Positions 42,946 to 53,610 are shown, counted from the first letter of the stretch. The stretch is DNA of 64,000 nucleotides from Aphrophora alni (GCA_963513935.1 OY740773.1:97821291-97885290), one strand, 5' to 3'. The notes: generated by a model not told the origin, from the sequence alone. Numbers and translations: made by a program.

Positions 42946-44329
42946 CTATTGTACAATTTAGGTGGGACACACAGTATAAAAAATTTAGTAAATCTTTGAA
43001 AATCATTTTAAATTCATAAATTTATCATCATCATTGCGATGGTTCTGGATTGAAGGCTAGAATATTTTATTAATAGATTAGCTTACATTTCATATCTCAT
43101 CACATATGTTTATGGATGTTAAAATATTAAAGGATGACATTATAAAACAATATATAATCGTTTTTATTATAATCAATATTTTGCTTGTATTAGAGAAACA
43201 CGAAAATAAGATGTAAAAATGACAAAATTAAGATCCTGGATGTTTTAATACAAAGACTTTTAGTACTAAACTATTGTTTGCTTAGGTAATTTTTTACTTT
43301 TCTTGAACCAACAGGTTCCAACGATTTCGATAAAATATTACTCAAGTATTACTACACCAAACAAAACGTATTGGTAGCCATCTATCGAAAAGTGGGGGGT
43401 TCGTAAATTAGGCCTATTACTTAAAAAAGCATTACTAATTTAGTTTTTGTTGCAAAAAAAAGAGAACTTACATCGCCATTTTTAAAAGTTTAATTTTAAT
43501 CAAATTCTATCAACAATGAGGATGCATTTATGGCACAAGCAAAGCAAGTTTAGGCCCTTATTTAAATAAATAAAACAATTTTCAAAGACAGAATAAATCT
43601 TTCATTTTCATTTTTTGACTGACAGTTAACGAACTGACAAATTATGAGTTTCGTTTTCTTTTTTATTTGGTTCTGGCGATGGTAAATGAGAAAGTTCATG
43701 CGATGTTTTTGAACCTTTTTTTCACCAAATATTCGCCGATCCACGGATTTTATTTGACGGCTTCAAAGAGCAACAATTTCAGGCGGAGAACTGAGAAACC
43801 TATACCGACGCCAACACTTCGACTGAGTAAACCGTTCATAGATATCATACTCAAATACTCTCAAGATAAACAAAACACCATTGTGTTTATTTATACTCAG
43901 AGATAATACTTCAACGACCTTTCCAATAGATTGGATGTTGCATCCCAACTGGTATGTTTGCTTAAAGCACTATAATCTGTGGAAGGAAGGTGTCATACAT
44001 TCGTGAGAGACTTTAACGCCAGGTACTTATCACGATAGTGAAGTCATTTATGGCGGGGGAATTTTAGACGAAACATCGTAAGGGAATTTTGTTTTTAAGA
44101 TCCGTAGGTAAAAGCAAGGATCCTTATAATTTAAACAAGTGTCTAAAATAAGGATTTATCTATACAGACAAGACGATAAATCCTATATATTTCAATCATT
44201 GAATTTATATTTTTTTGTATTATCACACTTATACGAAAGAAAATATTGCGGTAACAAAACAAAATGGTTGTTAAGGAGGAAAAATTATCGATTTGAAAAA
44301 TTTTATTTTTGGAAATCTTATTTGTTCCC
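42946..44329. other. No convincing gene
   Basis: A slightly G+C-richer island at 43660-43950 is open on both strands (plus 43667-43906, minus 43763-43948) without domain or splice support. The rest is A+T-rich. Confidence 0.35.
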
Positions 44330-44425
44330 CTTACGAGTTTAAGTAACCCACTAACTAGCTCTTCCAATGATAGATCCTCAGGAAGATTGAATCCAAAAAC
44401 CCTTCGACTCTTATCTTTGCATAGC
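44330..44425 (-). CDS. Possible exon or LINE ORF1 scrap, unknown
   Basis: Minus strand codons read RRVFGFNLPEDLSLEELVSG then LLKL, followed by GTAAGG, a weak donor. The charged amphipathic pattern after F-G-F-N-L-P-E-D is reminiscent of LINE ORF1 linkers, but I cannot place it. A SINE-A copy abuts the 5' side. Low confidence. Confidence 0.25.
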
Positions 44426-44426
44426 A

Positions 44427-44619
44427 AATAAAGAGCATAACATTAAGATTCCTAGCCCTCGGATACCATAATAGCGTCAAGGTGGAAATGAAAAAAAAAA
44501 GAGACTTGATGCGAAAGTAGAAAGAGAAAGATCTAACCCAAGACTACATAAAAAAGGTGTAGATCCAGCTAAAACCCTACGGGATTGCCACGCCAGTACT
44601 CACTATAGTGAGCCCCAGA
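44427..44619 (+). mobile_element. SINE-A copy, 5' truncated
   Basis: CCTAGCCCTCGGATACC, AATAGCGTCAAGG, GACTACATAAAAAAGGTGTA, GATTGCCACGCCAGTACTC and ACTATAGTGAGCCCC. Intact 3' end. Confidence 0.8.
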
Positions 44620-45599
44620 GATTTAAATTATGTGATATATTATGCTAACCAACAATAGATCATACCCTTTGAGAAACGTTTCCCTGAAATAATAAACTAT
44701 TTATTTTATCTATTAAATATTAGATTGTTCTCTAATTAAAAATGTCGACACATCATTTATTAGTCATTAAATCAATTAATTAATCTTGTCCATACGAACC
44801 TTCCCAGAACTAAATCTTTTTCCTAAAATCTCGAATCTAAACAATTCAATTAACATATCTGACCCCAATCTATATCTTTGAACTTTATTTCGTATAAACT
44901 ATTCATTATCAACCTATGTATGTTACTTCCCATCAAGGTTGGCGCTTATTTCTACTTTTTTAACACACGAAACGAAAAAAATTTGCATATTTTGGTTTTA
45001 ATGATATATTGAAAGTTAAAAATTTTATTAATTTTAAAACTCGTTAGTTAAAAGTTTTCACTCCTGTCTACCTCCTGCGACGGTATCATTAAAAAAAATT
45101 GATTACAAAGGTTTATTTGAAAACAGCTGATTGCAATCTTTATTTTAATTATTTGTCTACGTAATGGTGAGAACAGGTAATGAATTGTCATTTTTGATTT
45201 TTGTGTACTAAGAAATGTTTCCAGTTAATTATTTTTGTAGGTATCTAATTTTAAAACGAATCCCTACAGTAGAAAAAAGTACGCGGAGATGGTAATTGTT
45301 TATTTATGTTTCCTTTTTTGGAACACAAACTTTATACAAAAACATTAGACCACAAACTGTAAACGAAGTTGTAATAATTGGGAGGATTATTCTCTGTTTA
45401 TTATCGGTGAGCAAACTATTTATGGAAATCTTAATAACTTTTCAGACTACAAAAAGCTCGTGTTTAATATTTTTCTTAACGCTTCCGAAATACACGATTT
45501 CGGTAGGCTGTTTATTACCTAGCAATTTTATAATAAACAAATAATTTAAAGCAATTATCTCTTTATTTAAACTTTAAATTTTTAAACCCTGAGTTACAT
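44620..45599. other. No gene seen
   Basis: A+T-rich; a plus-strand frame at 45296-45544 is hydrophobic and compositionally random. Confidence 0.4.
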
Positions 45600-45797
45600 T
45601 TTTCAATTAATCTTCAGTTAAATTCTTGTCTTTCACCTTTCTAATCAGGTCTCTCTTGACCAACTCTTGTTCTCTTCCAATTCAAACACTATTAGAAAAT
45701 TCGACGACTTGTTTTAATTTTATACTATCTTCTTCTTCTTTCCTTATAAAGCGGTTATGACAGCGAGGTTTTTCTCCTTTAAACATCAAGAAAAAGA
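45600..45797 (-). mobile_element. SINE-A copy, first of a same-orientation pair
   Basis: AATCAGGTCTCTCTTGACC, AACTCTTGTTCTC, TTATGACAGCGAGG and TTTAAACATCAAGAAAAAG. 3' block lost. Confidence 0.7.
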
Positions 45798-45865
45798 ATT
45801 GAAATCAATTATATCCTTAAAAAAAAATTTAAAACCCTCAGGGGCTTTTAGTGATTTCTAGAAGC

Positions 45866-46088
45866 CCTCAGGGGCTGGAACTCACGTTTTTCACTTATTC
45901 TTCAGTTAGATATTTGTCTTTCATTTATCTAATAAGGTCTTTCTTAACCTACTCTTGTTCTCTTTTGATCCAAACGCTATTAGAAACTTCAACGGATAGT
46001 TTTAATTTTATGCTCTTTTCTTCTTCTTTCATTATAAAGACAGTGAGAACTGTGAGATTATTTATTCTTCTTTAAACACCAAGAATTT
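45866..46088 (-). mobile_element. SINE-A copy, second of a same-orientation pair
   Basis: CCCTCAGGGGCTGGAACTCAC, TTCTTCAGTTAGATATTTGTC, AAGGTCTTTCTTAACC and TTTAAACACCAAGAA. It shares diagnostic changes with the previous copy (TCTTCAGTTA, TTTGTCTTTCA), so a local duplication of about 265 bp is likely rather than two insertions. Confidence 0.7.
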
Positions 46089-46704
46089 AAAAAAAATTTA
46101 AGCAATAATTTTCTATGTTGTGAATAATTAATTTCGATGACAGAATCAGCTGGTATGCATGTCAGGTTGTGTAAGGGTGTATGAGTGGCAGTGACACGCT
46201 GGTTGATGATGAAACCGATACGTCTTGCTAATCTCCTTCCCACATCACGTGACTCAGCTGTTATTCTGCTTCGCGATCACGTGCAATATCTTTCGAAATA
46301 ATTTAATTGCAGTTAATCAGGTTGCTGGTGAAGAAAGACATGATAAGGACAAAAGGAAGGTTATTTGAATTTATCCAAAGTTGGGATACAGGGGTTTTTT
46401 TTTAGTAAAACTGAGTTACGAGTCTGAAGAATACGTGGAAGGACGACGGCTGTGTTGAAGGAAAGCTAAAGAATTATAGTTTTAAATACTTCGACTGTTA
46501 TGATTGAAACTCTGGTTTATTTACACATCCAAATAATTGAAATTGACAGAAAAATGTGCAAAACCAAATAAAAACCCACCATAATATTTCGTTAGTTGTT
46601 AATGACCAGGTGAAAATGAACTCTAGAGTTGGTCTTCAAAAATATTTTAAAATCGCAAGAACATCAAAACGCATCTTCAGCGCACAATATCTTCTTTTTC
46701 CTCT
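46089..46704. other. No gene seen
   Basis: 46150-46300 is a little richer in G+C (CACATCACGTGACTCAGCTG) but has no supported frame. Confidence 0.4.
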
Positions 46705-46917
46705 TTGTTGTTTGAAGTAGAAAAACCTCTCTGTCAAAAGTACATAAAATAAAGAACTCTTCTACCCCTTGAATACTCCAATAACGTCAGGGTCGGGAAA
46801 GAACAAGAGTTGGTCAAGAGAGTCCGGATAGGAAATATATGTATCTAAAAGGTGTAGATCCAGCTAGGTGCCTTAGGGATCGCCAAACCAGTACTCATTA
46901 AAGTGAGCCCCTGATGG
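46705..46917 (+). mobile_element. SINE-A copy, internal deletion
   Basis: TTGTTGTTTGAAGTAGAAAAACC, AACGTCAGGGTCGGG, AAGAACAAGAGTTGG, GTGTAGATCCAGCTAGG and CATTAAAGTGAGCCCC. Part of the AGATCTAACCCAAGACTACATG block is deleted. Confidence 0.75.
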
Positions 46918-46979
46918 TAAAATCAAGCTTTTAATTACTGTACTAAATTTTTTTTGCCACTTATTACTCAGTAATATTT

Positions 46980-47640
46980 TTATATTTACGCTTTTCCACG
47001 CGGGTATAGGTTGTTAAATTTCACTTCATTAAAATAGAAAGAAATTGGTACAACCGATTTTGAGAAATTAAGTTTATAAAGCCTTAAGGGCGGTTTTTTA
47101 GGTTTTTTTTTACCGATAACACACCGTAATGTTTTGAAAGATCACTACCAATAATTTTTTGGTTCTTAAAACACTTGAGAAAAATTTGATCAAAATAATT
47201 GGAAGCATTTTTGAGAAAATCGTAATTTTGTGTTTTTTATGGCAACTACCCCTCTCAAATGCGTATTAATAAAAAATTAAAGAAAGATATCAATCGATAT
47301 TCTAAATGGCCCCATCGTTAGAGCCAACTTTGAGATTTTACTCATTTAAGACAACTTTGAGAAATAACTTATTTTACAAGTGTATTAACCTTGTGGAAGA
47401 TTTTGTTGTTTAGCCGATAAGTAACAAAATGGCATTTTAAGCAGAGATGGTGACCAATACGTTTTATTTTGGTGTTTCAAGGGTGCACTTGAGAAAAAGT
47501 TAATCAAAATCTTTGAAGCAGAGTTTGAGAAATACCGAATTTTGTATTTTTCGTAATAACACGTACTCTCAAATTGTGAGTTATCAAAGGTAAAAGGAAA
47601 AATGAAGCCCTGGAAATTACGACAGATATTTTCCAAAAAT
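46980..47640. repeat. Repeat C, two or three tandem-like diverged copies
   Basis: CGATTTTGAGAAATTAAG, GAGAAAATCGTAATTTTGTG and GAGTTTGAGAAATACCGAATTTTG recur at 47060, 47210 and 47520. The 100-codon minus-strand frame is repeat sequence. Confidence 0.5.
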
Positions 47641-47843
47641 CTGTTTTTTCTCTCTACTATGTAGTTGTAAAAAAGTGAAATAAACATCGGAATCTTATAT
47701 AACAGAAATCACTCTAAACCATCATTTGAATTTCTTAACCTAGCCTAATTATTTATAAAACAAATAAATGTTAACTCCCATTAGACTGTCTGATTGGTTG
47801 GTACACTACCGAAAAAACCCAAATAATTATTATTGTCTAAGTG

Positions 47844-47847
<4 letters not shown>

Positions 47848-47893
<46 letters not shown>
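47848..47893. repeat. (TA)n microsatellite
   Basis: About 22 TA units; the frame YIYIYI across it is an artefact. Confidence 0.95.
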
Positions 47894-47896
<3 letters not shown>

Positions 47897-47899
47897 AAA

Positions 47900-48470
47900 T
47901 CAACGTTTTTGGTGAAAGTATCTCTTTTAAATCCTTTAAGCTTACAAAGGTTGTTTCGGAAAATATGACTATCTCTATGTATGCACAGTGCCCTACAGCC
48001 CAAATAAGTGACCAATATATATCAAATATGATATGCGAGAGTATTTTGAGCACATCTTGAGAATTTTTGATTATTTGTAATAACTATATATTTGTGAATA
48101 TGTAAGATCAAAACTATAAATTGAGATTTACTAAAAACCTGCTCTAACAATTATATAAAATGCAACTTCTAAGAGCTCAAACAAATATATTGGGTCCCAT
48201 ATCTTAAAAAAACACCGTTCTAGAGTTACCAACAAAACCTGTTTAGAGACCTGTGTTAAGGATATAATATCTCAAATTCAACACTTTCGATTTCGTTCAT
48301 ATTTGGTGAAACATAAAGTTTAATAAACAAACCATTGTTCCAAATCGTAAGTAAAAGACAATGCGGTTCAGATTCAATTATCAAAAAACCAAAATGAACC
48401 ATGAATACAAAAGAACGTTTTCAATCGAATAATATTTACGCTTAGACTATGTTATGGTGTGAGATATATG
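47900..48470. other. Diverged repeat C-like sequence, no gene
   Basis: CAGTGCCCTACAGCCCAAATA and GTGACCAATATATATCAAATATG match the GCTTTACAGC..AACTCGACAACCGATTTTAATC part of the copy at 50640. Confidence 0.4.
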
Positions 48471-48539
48471 CAAGCTGGTTTTGTTAGGTTAGGCAGAAAA
48501 TAATGAGTTGAAAAGTGTTATTATTGGAAATATTATGTG

Positions 48540-48755
48540 TGGGGTATTAAATAAAATTAGAAGTTATTCTAATTACGACCATGTATGTTTATTTCATGAA
48601 AAAAATAATATGTAGGCGCTACCCTAAATGTATCAGACATCATGCTCCTATCCCCTAATGTAAACACAGCTTGACCTACAAATCTAAAAAACAAATATTT
48701 GGATTTGAAATTAAATCGCAGTCCAAAATCATATATTATAGTTTATTCATTGATT
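48540..48755 (-). repeat. Repeat D copy, reverse orientation
   Basis: GGGGTATTAAATAAAATTAG with AAGTTATTCTAATTACGA, then TTGGATTTGAAATTAAATCGCAG and TATAGTTTATTCAT are the inverse of 19600-19745. Confidence 0.65.
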
Positions 48756-49020
48756 TCTTTTTATTATGATCCTTAGGTAAAATGATCCTTATAATTTCAC
48801 GATAAATACATAAATATAAACCACTTTCCTTTATAAATTAAATTTGGAATAATAAATTATAATAGTTTTTATTATTAAAAACATATATTATAGTTTTTTC
48901 ATTGATTTCTTTTTATTATGGTCCTTAGGTAAAATGATCCTTATAATTTCACGATAAACACATACATACATAAATAAAAACCACTTTCCCTTATAAATTA
49001 AATTTGGAATAATAAATTAT
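48729..49020. repeat. 155-bp tandem duplication
   Basis: ATATTATAGTTTATTCATTG, ATGATCCTTAGGTAAAATGA and CCACTTTCCTTTATAAATT appear twice, 155 bases apart. Starts at the end of the repeat D copy. Confidence 0.8.
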
Positions 49021-49031
49021 AAATTAAATTC

Positions 49032-49112
49032 ATACAAATAAAACACACACAAATTCTTTCAATAAATTCTATTTTTTTAAAAGAATTTGTGTGTATTTTA
49101 TTTGTATAACAT
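49032..49112. repeat. Hairpin of about 30 bp
   Basis: ATACAAATAAAACACACACAA with ATTCTTT is inverted at 49081-49111 (AAAGAATTTGTGTGTATTTTATTTGTAT). The right arm continues into a segment also found at 10460-10535. Confidence 0.65.
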
Positions 49113-49159
49113 GGAATTCTTCAAGTACCGTCGGTCATCAGTATAAACAATATTAAATT

Positions 49160-49384
49160 CATTAATGAAGACCCATCTTATAATTCCATGCCTTGCTTAT
49201 ATTTCTTGAGACGTGGGCAGTTCCTCTAATTTAAATAGGAACCAATATATGATTTTTTAAATTTCGAAAGATACAACCATTTGTTTCTTATCCAAGACAG
49301 AGAAGTGGAATATTGTTTCCGAAAATATTTGTTCTGAACTCTCCTAGCGTCAAAAGACGAGTTTTTTGAATGATATTAATTTTG
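49160..49384. other. No gene seen
   Basis: Nothing supported. Confidence 0.4.
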
Positions 49385-49720
49385 TCTGTCTGTCAGTCTG
49401 CCAGAGTCTGTCGTATGTGCAGAGTTCTACAGCCCAAACGTGACAACTGATTTTAATGAAATTTGATAGGGTATGTATATTTTGTGAACTTTTCATTTGT
49501 TTGATTACTAAACATTTCTGGTAGCTAAAAAGAAATTACAATTTTCACAAAAACCAGTTATTACAATTTTGATCAAATTTCGGTTAAATGTAGTTTCTAA
49601 GAACCCCCGAAACACTCAAAAATCGGTTTGCGAGTTATCGCTCAAAACGAAAAATCGGGCAAATGGCTGTTAGAAATAACGTCATTTCTCAAAATCAACA
49701 ATACTGATTTTAGTGAAATG
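49385..49720. repeat. Repeat C copy
   Basis: TGTCTGTCTGTCAGTCTGCC, GTACAGAG-like start, GACAACTGATTTTAATGAAATTTG and GTTATTACAATTTTGATCAAA, parallel to 50620-50830. Confidence 0.55.
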
Positions 49721-49789
49721 TGAATATTATTAAAACAGTAGTTCAGGAATAATTGGCTAAAAACACAAATGCACTACTGCTTCAAAACC

Positions 49790-49985
49790 AGCTGTTTTCA
49801 ATACATGCATTGAGATGCTAAAGTTGTCCTTTTTAGTCCAAGAACCTAAAAACATCAGCTGAGGTCGAGGTCATCAGCTGTTACTTCGTTTATACGAATT
49901 AAATAACGATTGTAAAGCATCTATAAAAACAACCGATACTCTCTGATTGTAAATAACGGTTAAAACAGCTGTTACCATCGATTTG
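49790..49985. promoter_or_regulatory. Cluster of CAGCTG E-box motifs
   Basis: CAGCTG occurs four times between about 49790 and 49980 (in CCAGCTGTTTT, CATCAGCTGAGG, CATCAGCTGTTAC and ACAGCTGTTACC). Could be a bHLH-binding cluster or part of an unrecognised repeat; similar AATCAGCTGTT runs occur near 38424. Function not shown. Confidence 0.25.
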
Positions 49986-50199
49986 AAGGTAAATAGGTTA
50001 TAACATTTAAGTTTTCGTGAAATTGTTATCTTATATTATTTGCAGTATAACGAAAAATATAGTTCATCACTTGGAGCAAAAGAAGCTTTTCGATCCACGC
50101 TCATTTTCTGAGTTAAAATTAAGCTTGTATTAAAAAGCTTCACTTTTGATCCTAGTGATGAAATATACTATAGAAGCCCACTCACTGCACCAAAATTTA

Positions 50200-50515
50200 A
50201 AAATTTCGTAACAATATTTAAAAAAAGTTAACGGTTTTCGAATATTAGATTTTTAATATTTTTAACGGCAGGCATTTTGAAAATGTACGAAATAAATTCT
50301 TTGTTTTTGGTACACGTGAAAAACTTGCGTATACCAAATCTGAACTCAATATCCTATATCCAAAGTTATATCTTTTTTTTGTAAAAACAAAACAAAATGG
50401 TGGATTGACAGAAGCCTAAACAATGTAACTATATGTTATATGACGTTTCTTATATATTTTGCTTCACCCAATCAGTTCCTGAAGTTTAGTTGAGGAATTT
50501 CTCGACACACTGTAT
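50200..50515 (-). mobile_element. Single arm of a palindromic element (family E1 type)
   Basis: The inverse of this segment begins ATACAGTGTGTCGAGAAATTC, continues CTAAACTTCAGGAACTG and ends GATATTGAGTTCAGATTTGG, TATACGCAAG, parallel to the right arm of E1 at 3180-3350. Its partner arm is not found. Confidence 0.5.
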
Positions 50516-50619
50516 TTCATTTGTAAGATTCCGAACTATTTTTATTTTCTATAAATACGTAGTATAGGTGAACGTTATGTGATTGGTGGAAAAAATCCTT
50601 TAAAAGAATTGGTTTTAGT

Positions 50620-50930
50620 ACTACGTCTGTCTGTCGTATGCGGTGCTTTACAGCATAAACTCGACAACCGATTTTAATCAAATTTTATATTTGGGCGTAT
50701 TACGTCCATATCTTGGGAAGCTTTTTTATGATAACTTGAAATTTTGTGACAACTGCTTTAAGAAAAGAAAACACAATTTTTCTCAAAATCACCTCAAACG
50801 ATTTTGATTAAATTTTGTCCAAGTGTAGCTTCTAAGAATCCAAACAAATCGTATTGATTTCCATGTCTTTAAAAAAAAAATGCAGATTTGTAAGTAATCG
50901 GTAAAAAAATAAAATAAAATTGTCTGTCAT
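50620..50930. repeat. Repeat C copy, best preserved
   Basis: GTCTGTCTGTCGTATGCGG, CGACAACCGATTTTAATCAAA, ATTTTTCTCAAAATCACCTC, GATTTTGATTAAATTTTGTCC and TAAGTAATCGGTAAAAAAAT. Confidence 0.6.
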
Positions 50931-51230
50931 CTTGTTTTGCATTTAAAAATGACGAATATATAAAAAATCGTTAACTTTACAAAAATTTTAAACAACCGCC
51001 ATTTTTAAAACAAACTATTGTTACATTGATCTTATCACATAAAAAATATGTACACCAAATTTGGACTTATTACGTAATTTAATTTCAAAAATATATTTTT
51101 GGTAAAAAACACAAAATGGCGGATAAGAAGAGTAACTAAGCATTTTAGGACATACGTTCATTGGAACGTTTTTAAGTAATTTAATCCAAGGAACCTTAGT
51201 CTAAAGTTCTGTAACGTAGTTTGAAAAGTA
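50931..51230. mobile_element. Palindromic-element arm, diverged (family E1 type)
   Basis: CCGCCATTTTTAAAAC, TGTACACCAAATTTGGACTT, AAAATGGCGGATAAG and GGACATACGTTCATTGGAACG follow the arm order of E1, again without a clear partner. Confidence 0.45.
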
Positions 51231-51295
51231 CGTTAAACTTGTCTTGAAATTCAAATGACAGTTGTAACACCGTCATTCTTACTATACATTTATTA

Positions 51296-51561
51296 TTAAA
51301 CCAAGAGGTGTCCACTCAATAAGAAGCAGAACAAAGCGATCTCTGTACAGGCGGTGTCGTAGTCTTCCCGCGTCAATTCCATTTCCGTTAAATTCAATGC
51401 TCCATTCATAATTTGCCTCAAATATAATTCCTCAAAGATAAAACTGCTGACGCCTAGTAGGGAAGATTCCTCAACCATCAGTTTCGTAGAAACAATTAAG
51501 ATTAAAGTGACGAAACTAAAGCGTAAACAAAATTCAAATATTTGACCGTTTCCTGTCGGTT
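51296..51561 (-). CDS. Candidate terminal coding exon, unknown protein
   Basis: I do not recognise the product. On the minus strand TTATTTTAG (acceptor) at about 51570 is followed by an open frame of about 88 codons ending in TAA at 51296, with AATAAA three bases further. Residues run ISEPTGNGQIFEFCLRFSF, a hydrophobic VTLILIV stretch, then KLMVEESSLLGVSSFIFEEL, LTREDYDTACTEI and LFCFLLSGHLLV at the end. An internal ATG at 51478 could instead be the start. The C-terminal half is G+C-richer than its surroundings and looks protein-like. It could also be a relic of a transposon gene. No upstream exon is recognised. Confidence 0.35.
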
Positions 51562-51800
51562 CGGAGATTCTAAAATAAGTTTAATTTTGTTTATCACACC
51601 ACCTACGTAATCCGTATTGCTGTCATCAAATATTTTGTAATGCAATACTCTCGGAAAATTGATGAAGTATTCTAATTTTGAAGATATTGGATAATGATAG
51701 ATTTAATGTTCATTGTTTGGTGTCCAAGTCACTTTATATCCTAATATATTATTTTTATGTATAAGTGTTTAAATCAATGTATACGTGTATATATTTGTGT
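51562..51800. other. No gene seen
   Basis: A+T-rich. Confidence 0.4.
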
Positions 51801-51859
51801 GTATAGTGTTTATGTTTTTATCAAGTTTTATGTTTTGACGACCTCTACGTAGTGAAATA

Positions 51860-51891
51860 CTGAAGATGGAGCTACGACTCCGAAACGCGTC
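51860..51891 (+). ncRNA. Small hammerhead ribozyme motif (GGAG/CTCC stem)
   Basis: CTGAAGA, T, GGAG, loop CTACGA, CTCC, GAA, ACGCGT, C. Stem II is four perfect G-C-rich pairs; GUC cleavage triplet. The tail AAAGTCACATGACGGTACC and AAGGTAATAA relates it to the 6700/8890 arms. Stem I is poor (ATA against TTT). Confidence 0.65.
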
Positions 51892-51994
51892 TTTGTAATA
51901 AGACAAATACAAAGTCACATGACGGTACCATAAAGGTAATAAAAATAATTTATTACTCAATATATAATGATAGATTGTTTATAGAAAATTAAGT

Positions 51995-52150
51995 TAATGG
52001 GTGTTATTCATGGTACTTACCCAGTACCGTAGTACAATGTAATACATTTAAAGCAGATCTTATAAATGTAACACTCAAAATATTTTTCTTTAGGCCTTGT
52101 ATGGAACGTTAATGGTAGATCAAGAAGTCTTATCCAGAAGGTTTGTTCGG
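51995..52150 (+). repeat. Repeat B copy
   Basis: TCATGGTACTTACCCAGTACC, GTACAATGTAATACA, GCAGATC.TATAAATGTAACAC and TAGATCAAGAAGTCTTATCC. Confidence 0.7.
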
Positions 52151-52204
52151 AAATAAAAGTCCAACAGTAGGATTTCGGTCATTAGAGCCTACTGTAATTT
52201 TGTA

Positions 52205-52465
52205 ATTAATCGTATTTATCGAAAAACAAGTTGTTGGACTCCATCATGGTACTTACCTAGTTCCCGATTATACATCGTAATACAAGCAGATCTTCTAAAG
52301 GTATTTTTAAGAAATTAGTTTGTTAGATCGAGGAGTCTTATCCAGTAGGGTAAATTTGTTGAAAACAGTTGTTACACATGTTTTCTGAACCTGTTAATTG
52401 TGTACGTCGGTTAGGTCCTCATGGGTTTGGTAGATGTGTTCTATTCGCTACGCTCGTAATTTAAA
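52205..52465 (+). repeat. Repeat B copy, near full length
   Basis: CGAAAAACAAGTTGTTGGAC, CCATCATGGTACTTACC, AGATCGAGGAGTCTTATCC, GAAAACAGTTGTTACACATG, then the terminal ATTCGCTACGCTCGTAAT. Confidence 0.7.
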
Positions 52466-52624
52466 AAAAAAACACAGAAATAAAACTAGCTGTGAAATTG
52501 TTAAATTTGCTGTACAGCGCATGTATAAGCGTGACTAGATACACCACAACCCAACAGAACTGCGCACTAACACAAGAAATGATAAACACCAAGTTGAATA
52601 GATATTGGTCATTGGTCAACTAAC

Positions 52625-52770
52625 AAAATAAATTTTTGGTCGCTGTTCCATGATTCCTAACCCCATCAATGCAATACAAGGAGAACCTTTAAAAGTAAAA
52701 CTCAAAAGTTGATTTCTTGGACCTTGAAGAATGATGAATTGTATTGGTAGATGGGTTAAACTGTACAGTA
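52625..52770 (+). repeat. Repeat B copy, 5' part
   Basis: CCATGATTCCTAACCCCATC, AATGCAATACAAGGAGAACC, ACTCAAAAGTTGATTTCTTGG and GAATTGTATTGGTAGATGGG. Confidence 0.65.
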
Positions 52771-52888
52771 ATACATAATTACTGCTTTATTTATTATTTA
52801 GTTTTTTGTTCAACGTCTTTACTTTATGTCTGTGATGATGGGTAGTAGTCTATCGTAACAGAATAAACTTACATCAACAACCACACCC

Positions 52889-53610
52889 TAACCTGCACAA
52901 CTTTTCATAGGTTAAAAGTTTCAACTGCCTTGCTACTAACTAAAATTAATTACCCCCCCCCCTACCTTAACTTTTGTAGAACTTAAATAGAGCCAAACCC
53001 TTTTGGAACGCCCTAATCTAACCTGACCTAAACTGACCTACCTAACCTAACTTAACCTAACCTAATCTAACCTGCACAACTTTTCATAGGTTAAAAGTTT
53101 CAACTGCCTTGCTACTAACGAAAATTAATTACCCCCCCTACCTTAACTTTTGTAGAACTTAAATAGAGCCAAACCCTTTTGGAACGCCCTAATCTAACCT
53201 GACCTAAACTGACCTAACCTAACCTAACGTAACCTAACCTAATCTAACCTGCACAACTTTTCATAGGTTAAAAGTTTCAACTGCCTTACTACTAACGAAA
53301 ATTAATTACCCCCCCCCCCTACCTTAACTTTTGTAGAACTTAAATAGAGCCAAACCCTTTGGAACGCCCTAACCTAACCTGACCTAAACTGACCTAACCT
53401 AACCTAACCTAACCTAACCTGCACAATTTTTTATAGGTTAAAAGTTTCAACTGCCGTGTTATTAACTAAAATTAATTCCCCCCCTACCTTAACTTTTGTA
53501 GAACTTAAATAGAGCCAAACCCTTTTGGAACGTCCAAACCTAACCTGACATAAACTGACCTAACCTAACTTAACCTAAACTGACATAACTTGACCTAACC
53601 TATTCGTTTT
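52889..53610. repeat. About 177-bp tandem repeat with embedded (CCTAA)n blocks, four units
   Basis: CCTGCACAAC starts units at 52892, 53071, 53248 and 53418 (periods 179, 177, 170). Each unit has GGTTAAAAGTTTCAACTGCC, a variable C run, ACCTTAACTTTTGTAGAAC, AAACCCTTTTGGAACG and then CTAACCTGACCTAAACTGACC passing into CCTAACCTAACC. The CCTAA blocks match the insect telomere motif TTAGG on the other strand. Later units have more regular CCTAA runs. Confidence 0.9.

Noticed and set aside
43667..43906. 79-codon frame with overlapping minus-strand frame
   Set aside because: Open on both strands, no domain, no splice or start context that favours either.
44590..44610. ACTCACTATAGTGAG resembling a phage T7 promoter
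   Set aside because: It is the palindromic 3' end of SINE-A, seen in many copies; the resemblance covers only part of the T7 sequence and is coincidental.
47385..47687. 100-codon minus-strand frame
   Set aside because: Lies wholly in diverged repeat C copies; residues show no family pattern.
49120..49160. Inverse of this segment reads ATACTGATGACCGACGGTACTTGAAG, hammerhead-like
   Set aside because: CTGATGA is followed by no proper stem II, and the sequence after GAA (GAATTC) lacks the A...U edge. The copy at 10505-10535 has CTGATTA. Kept out of the hammerhead list.
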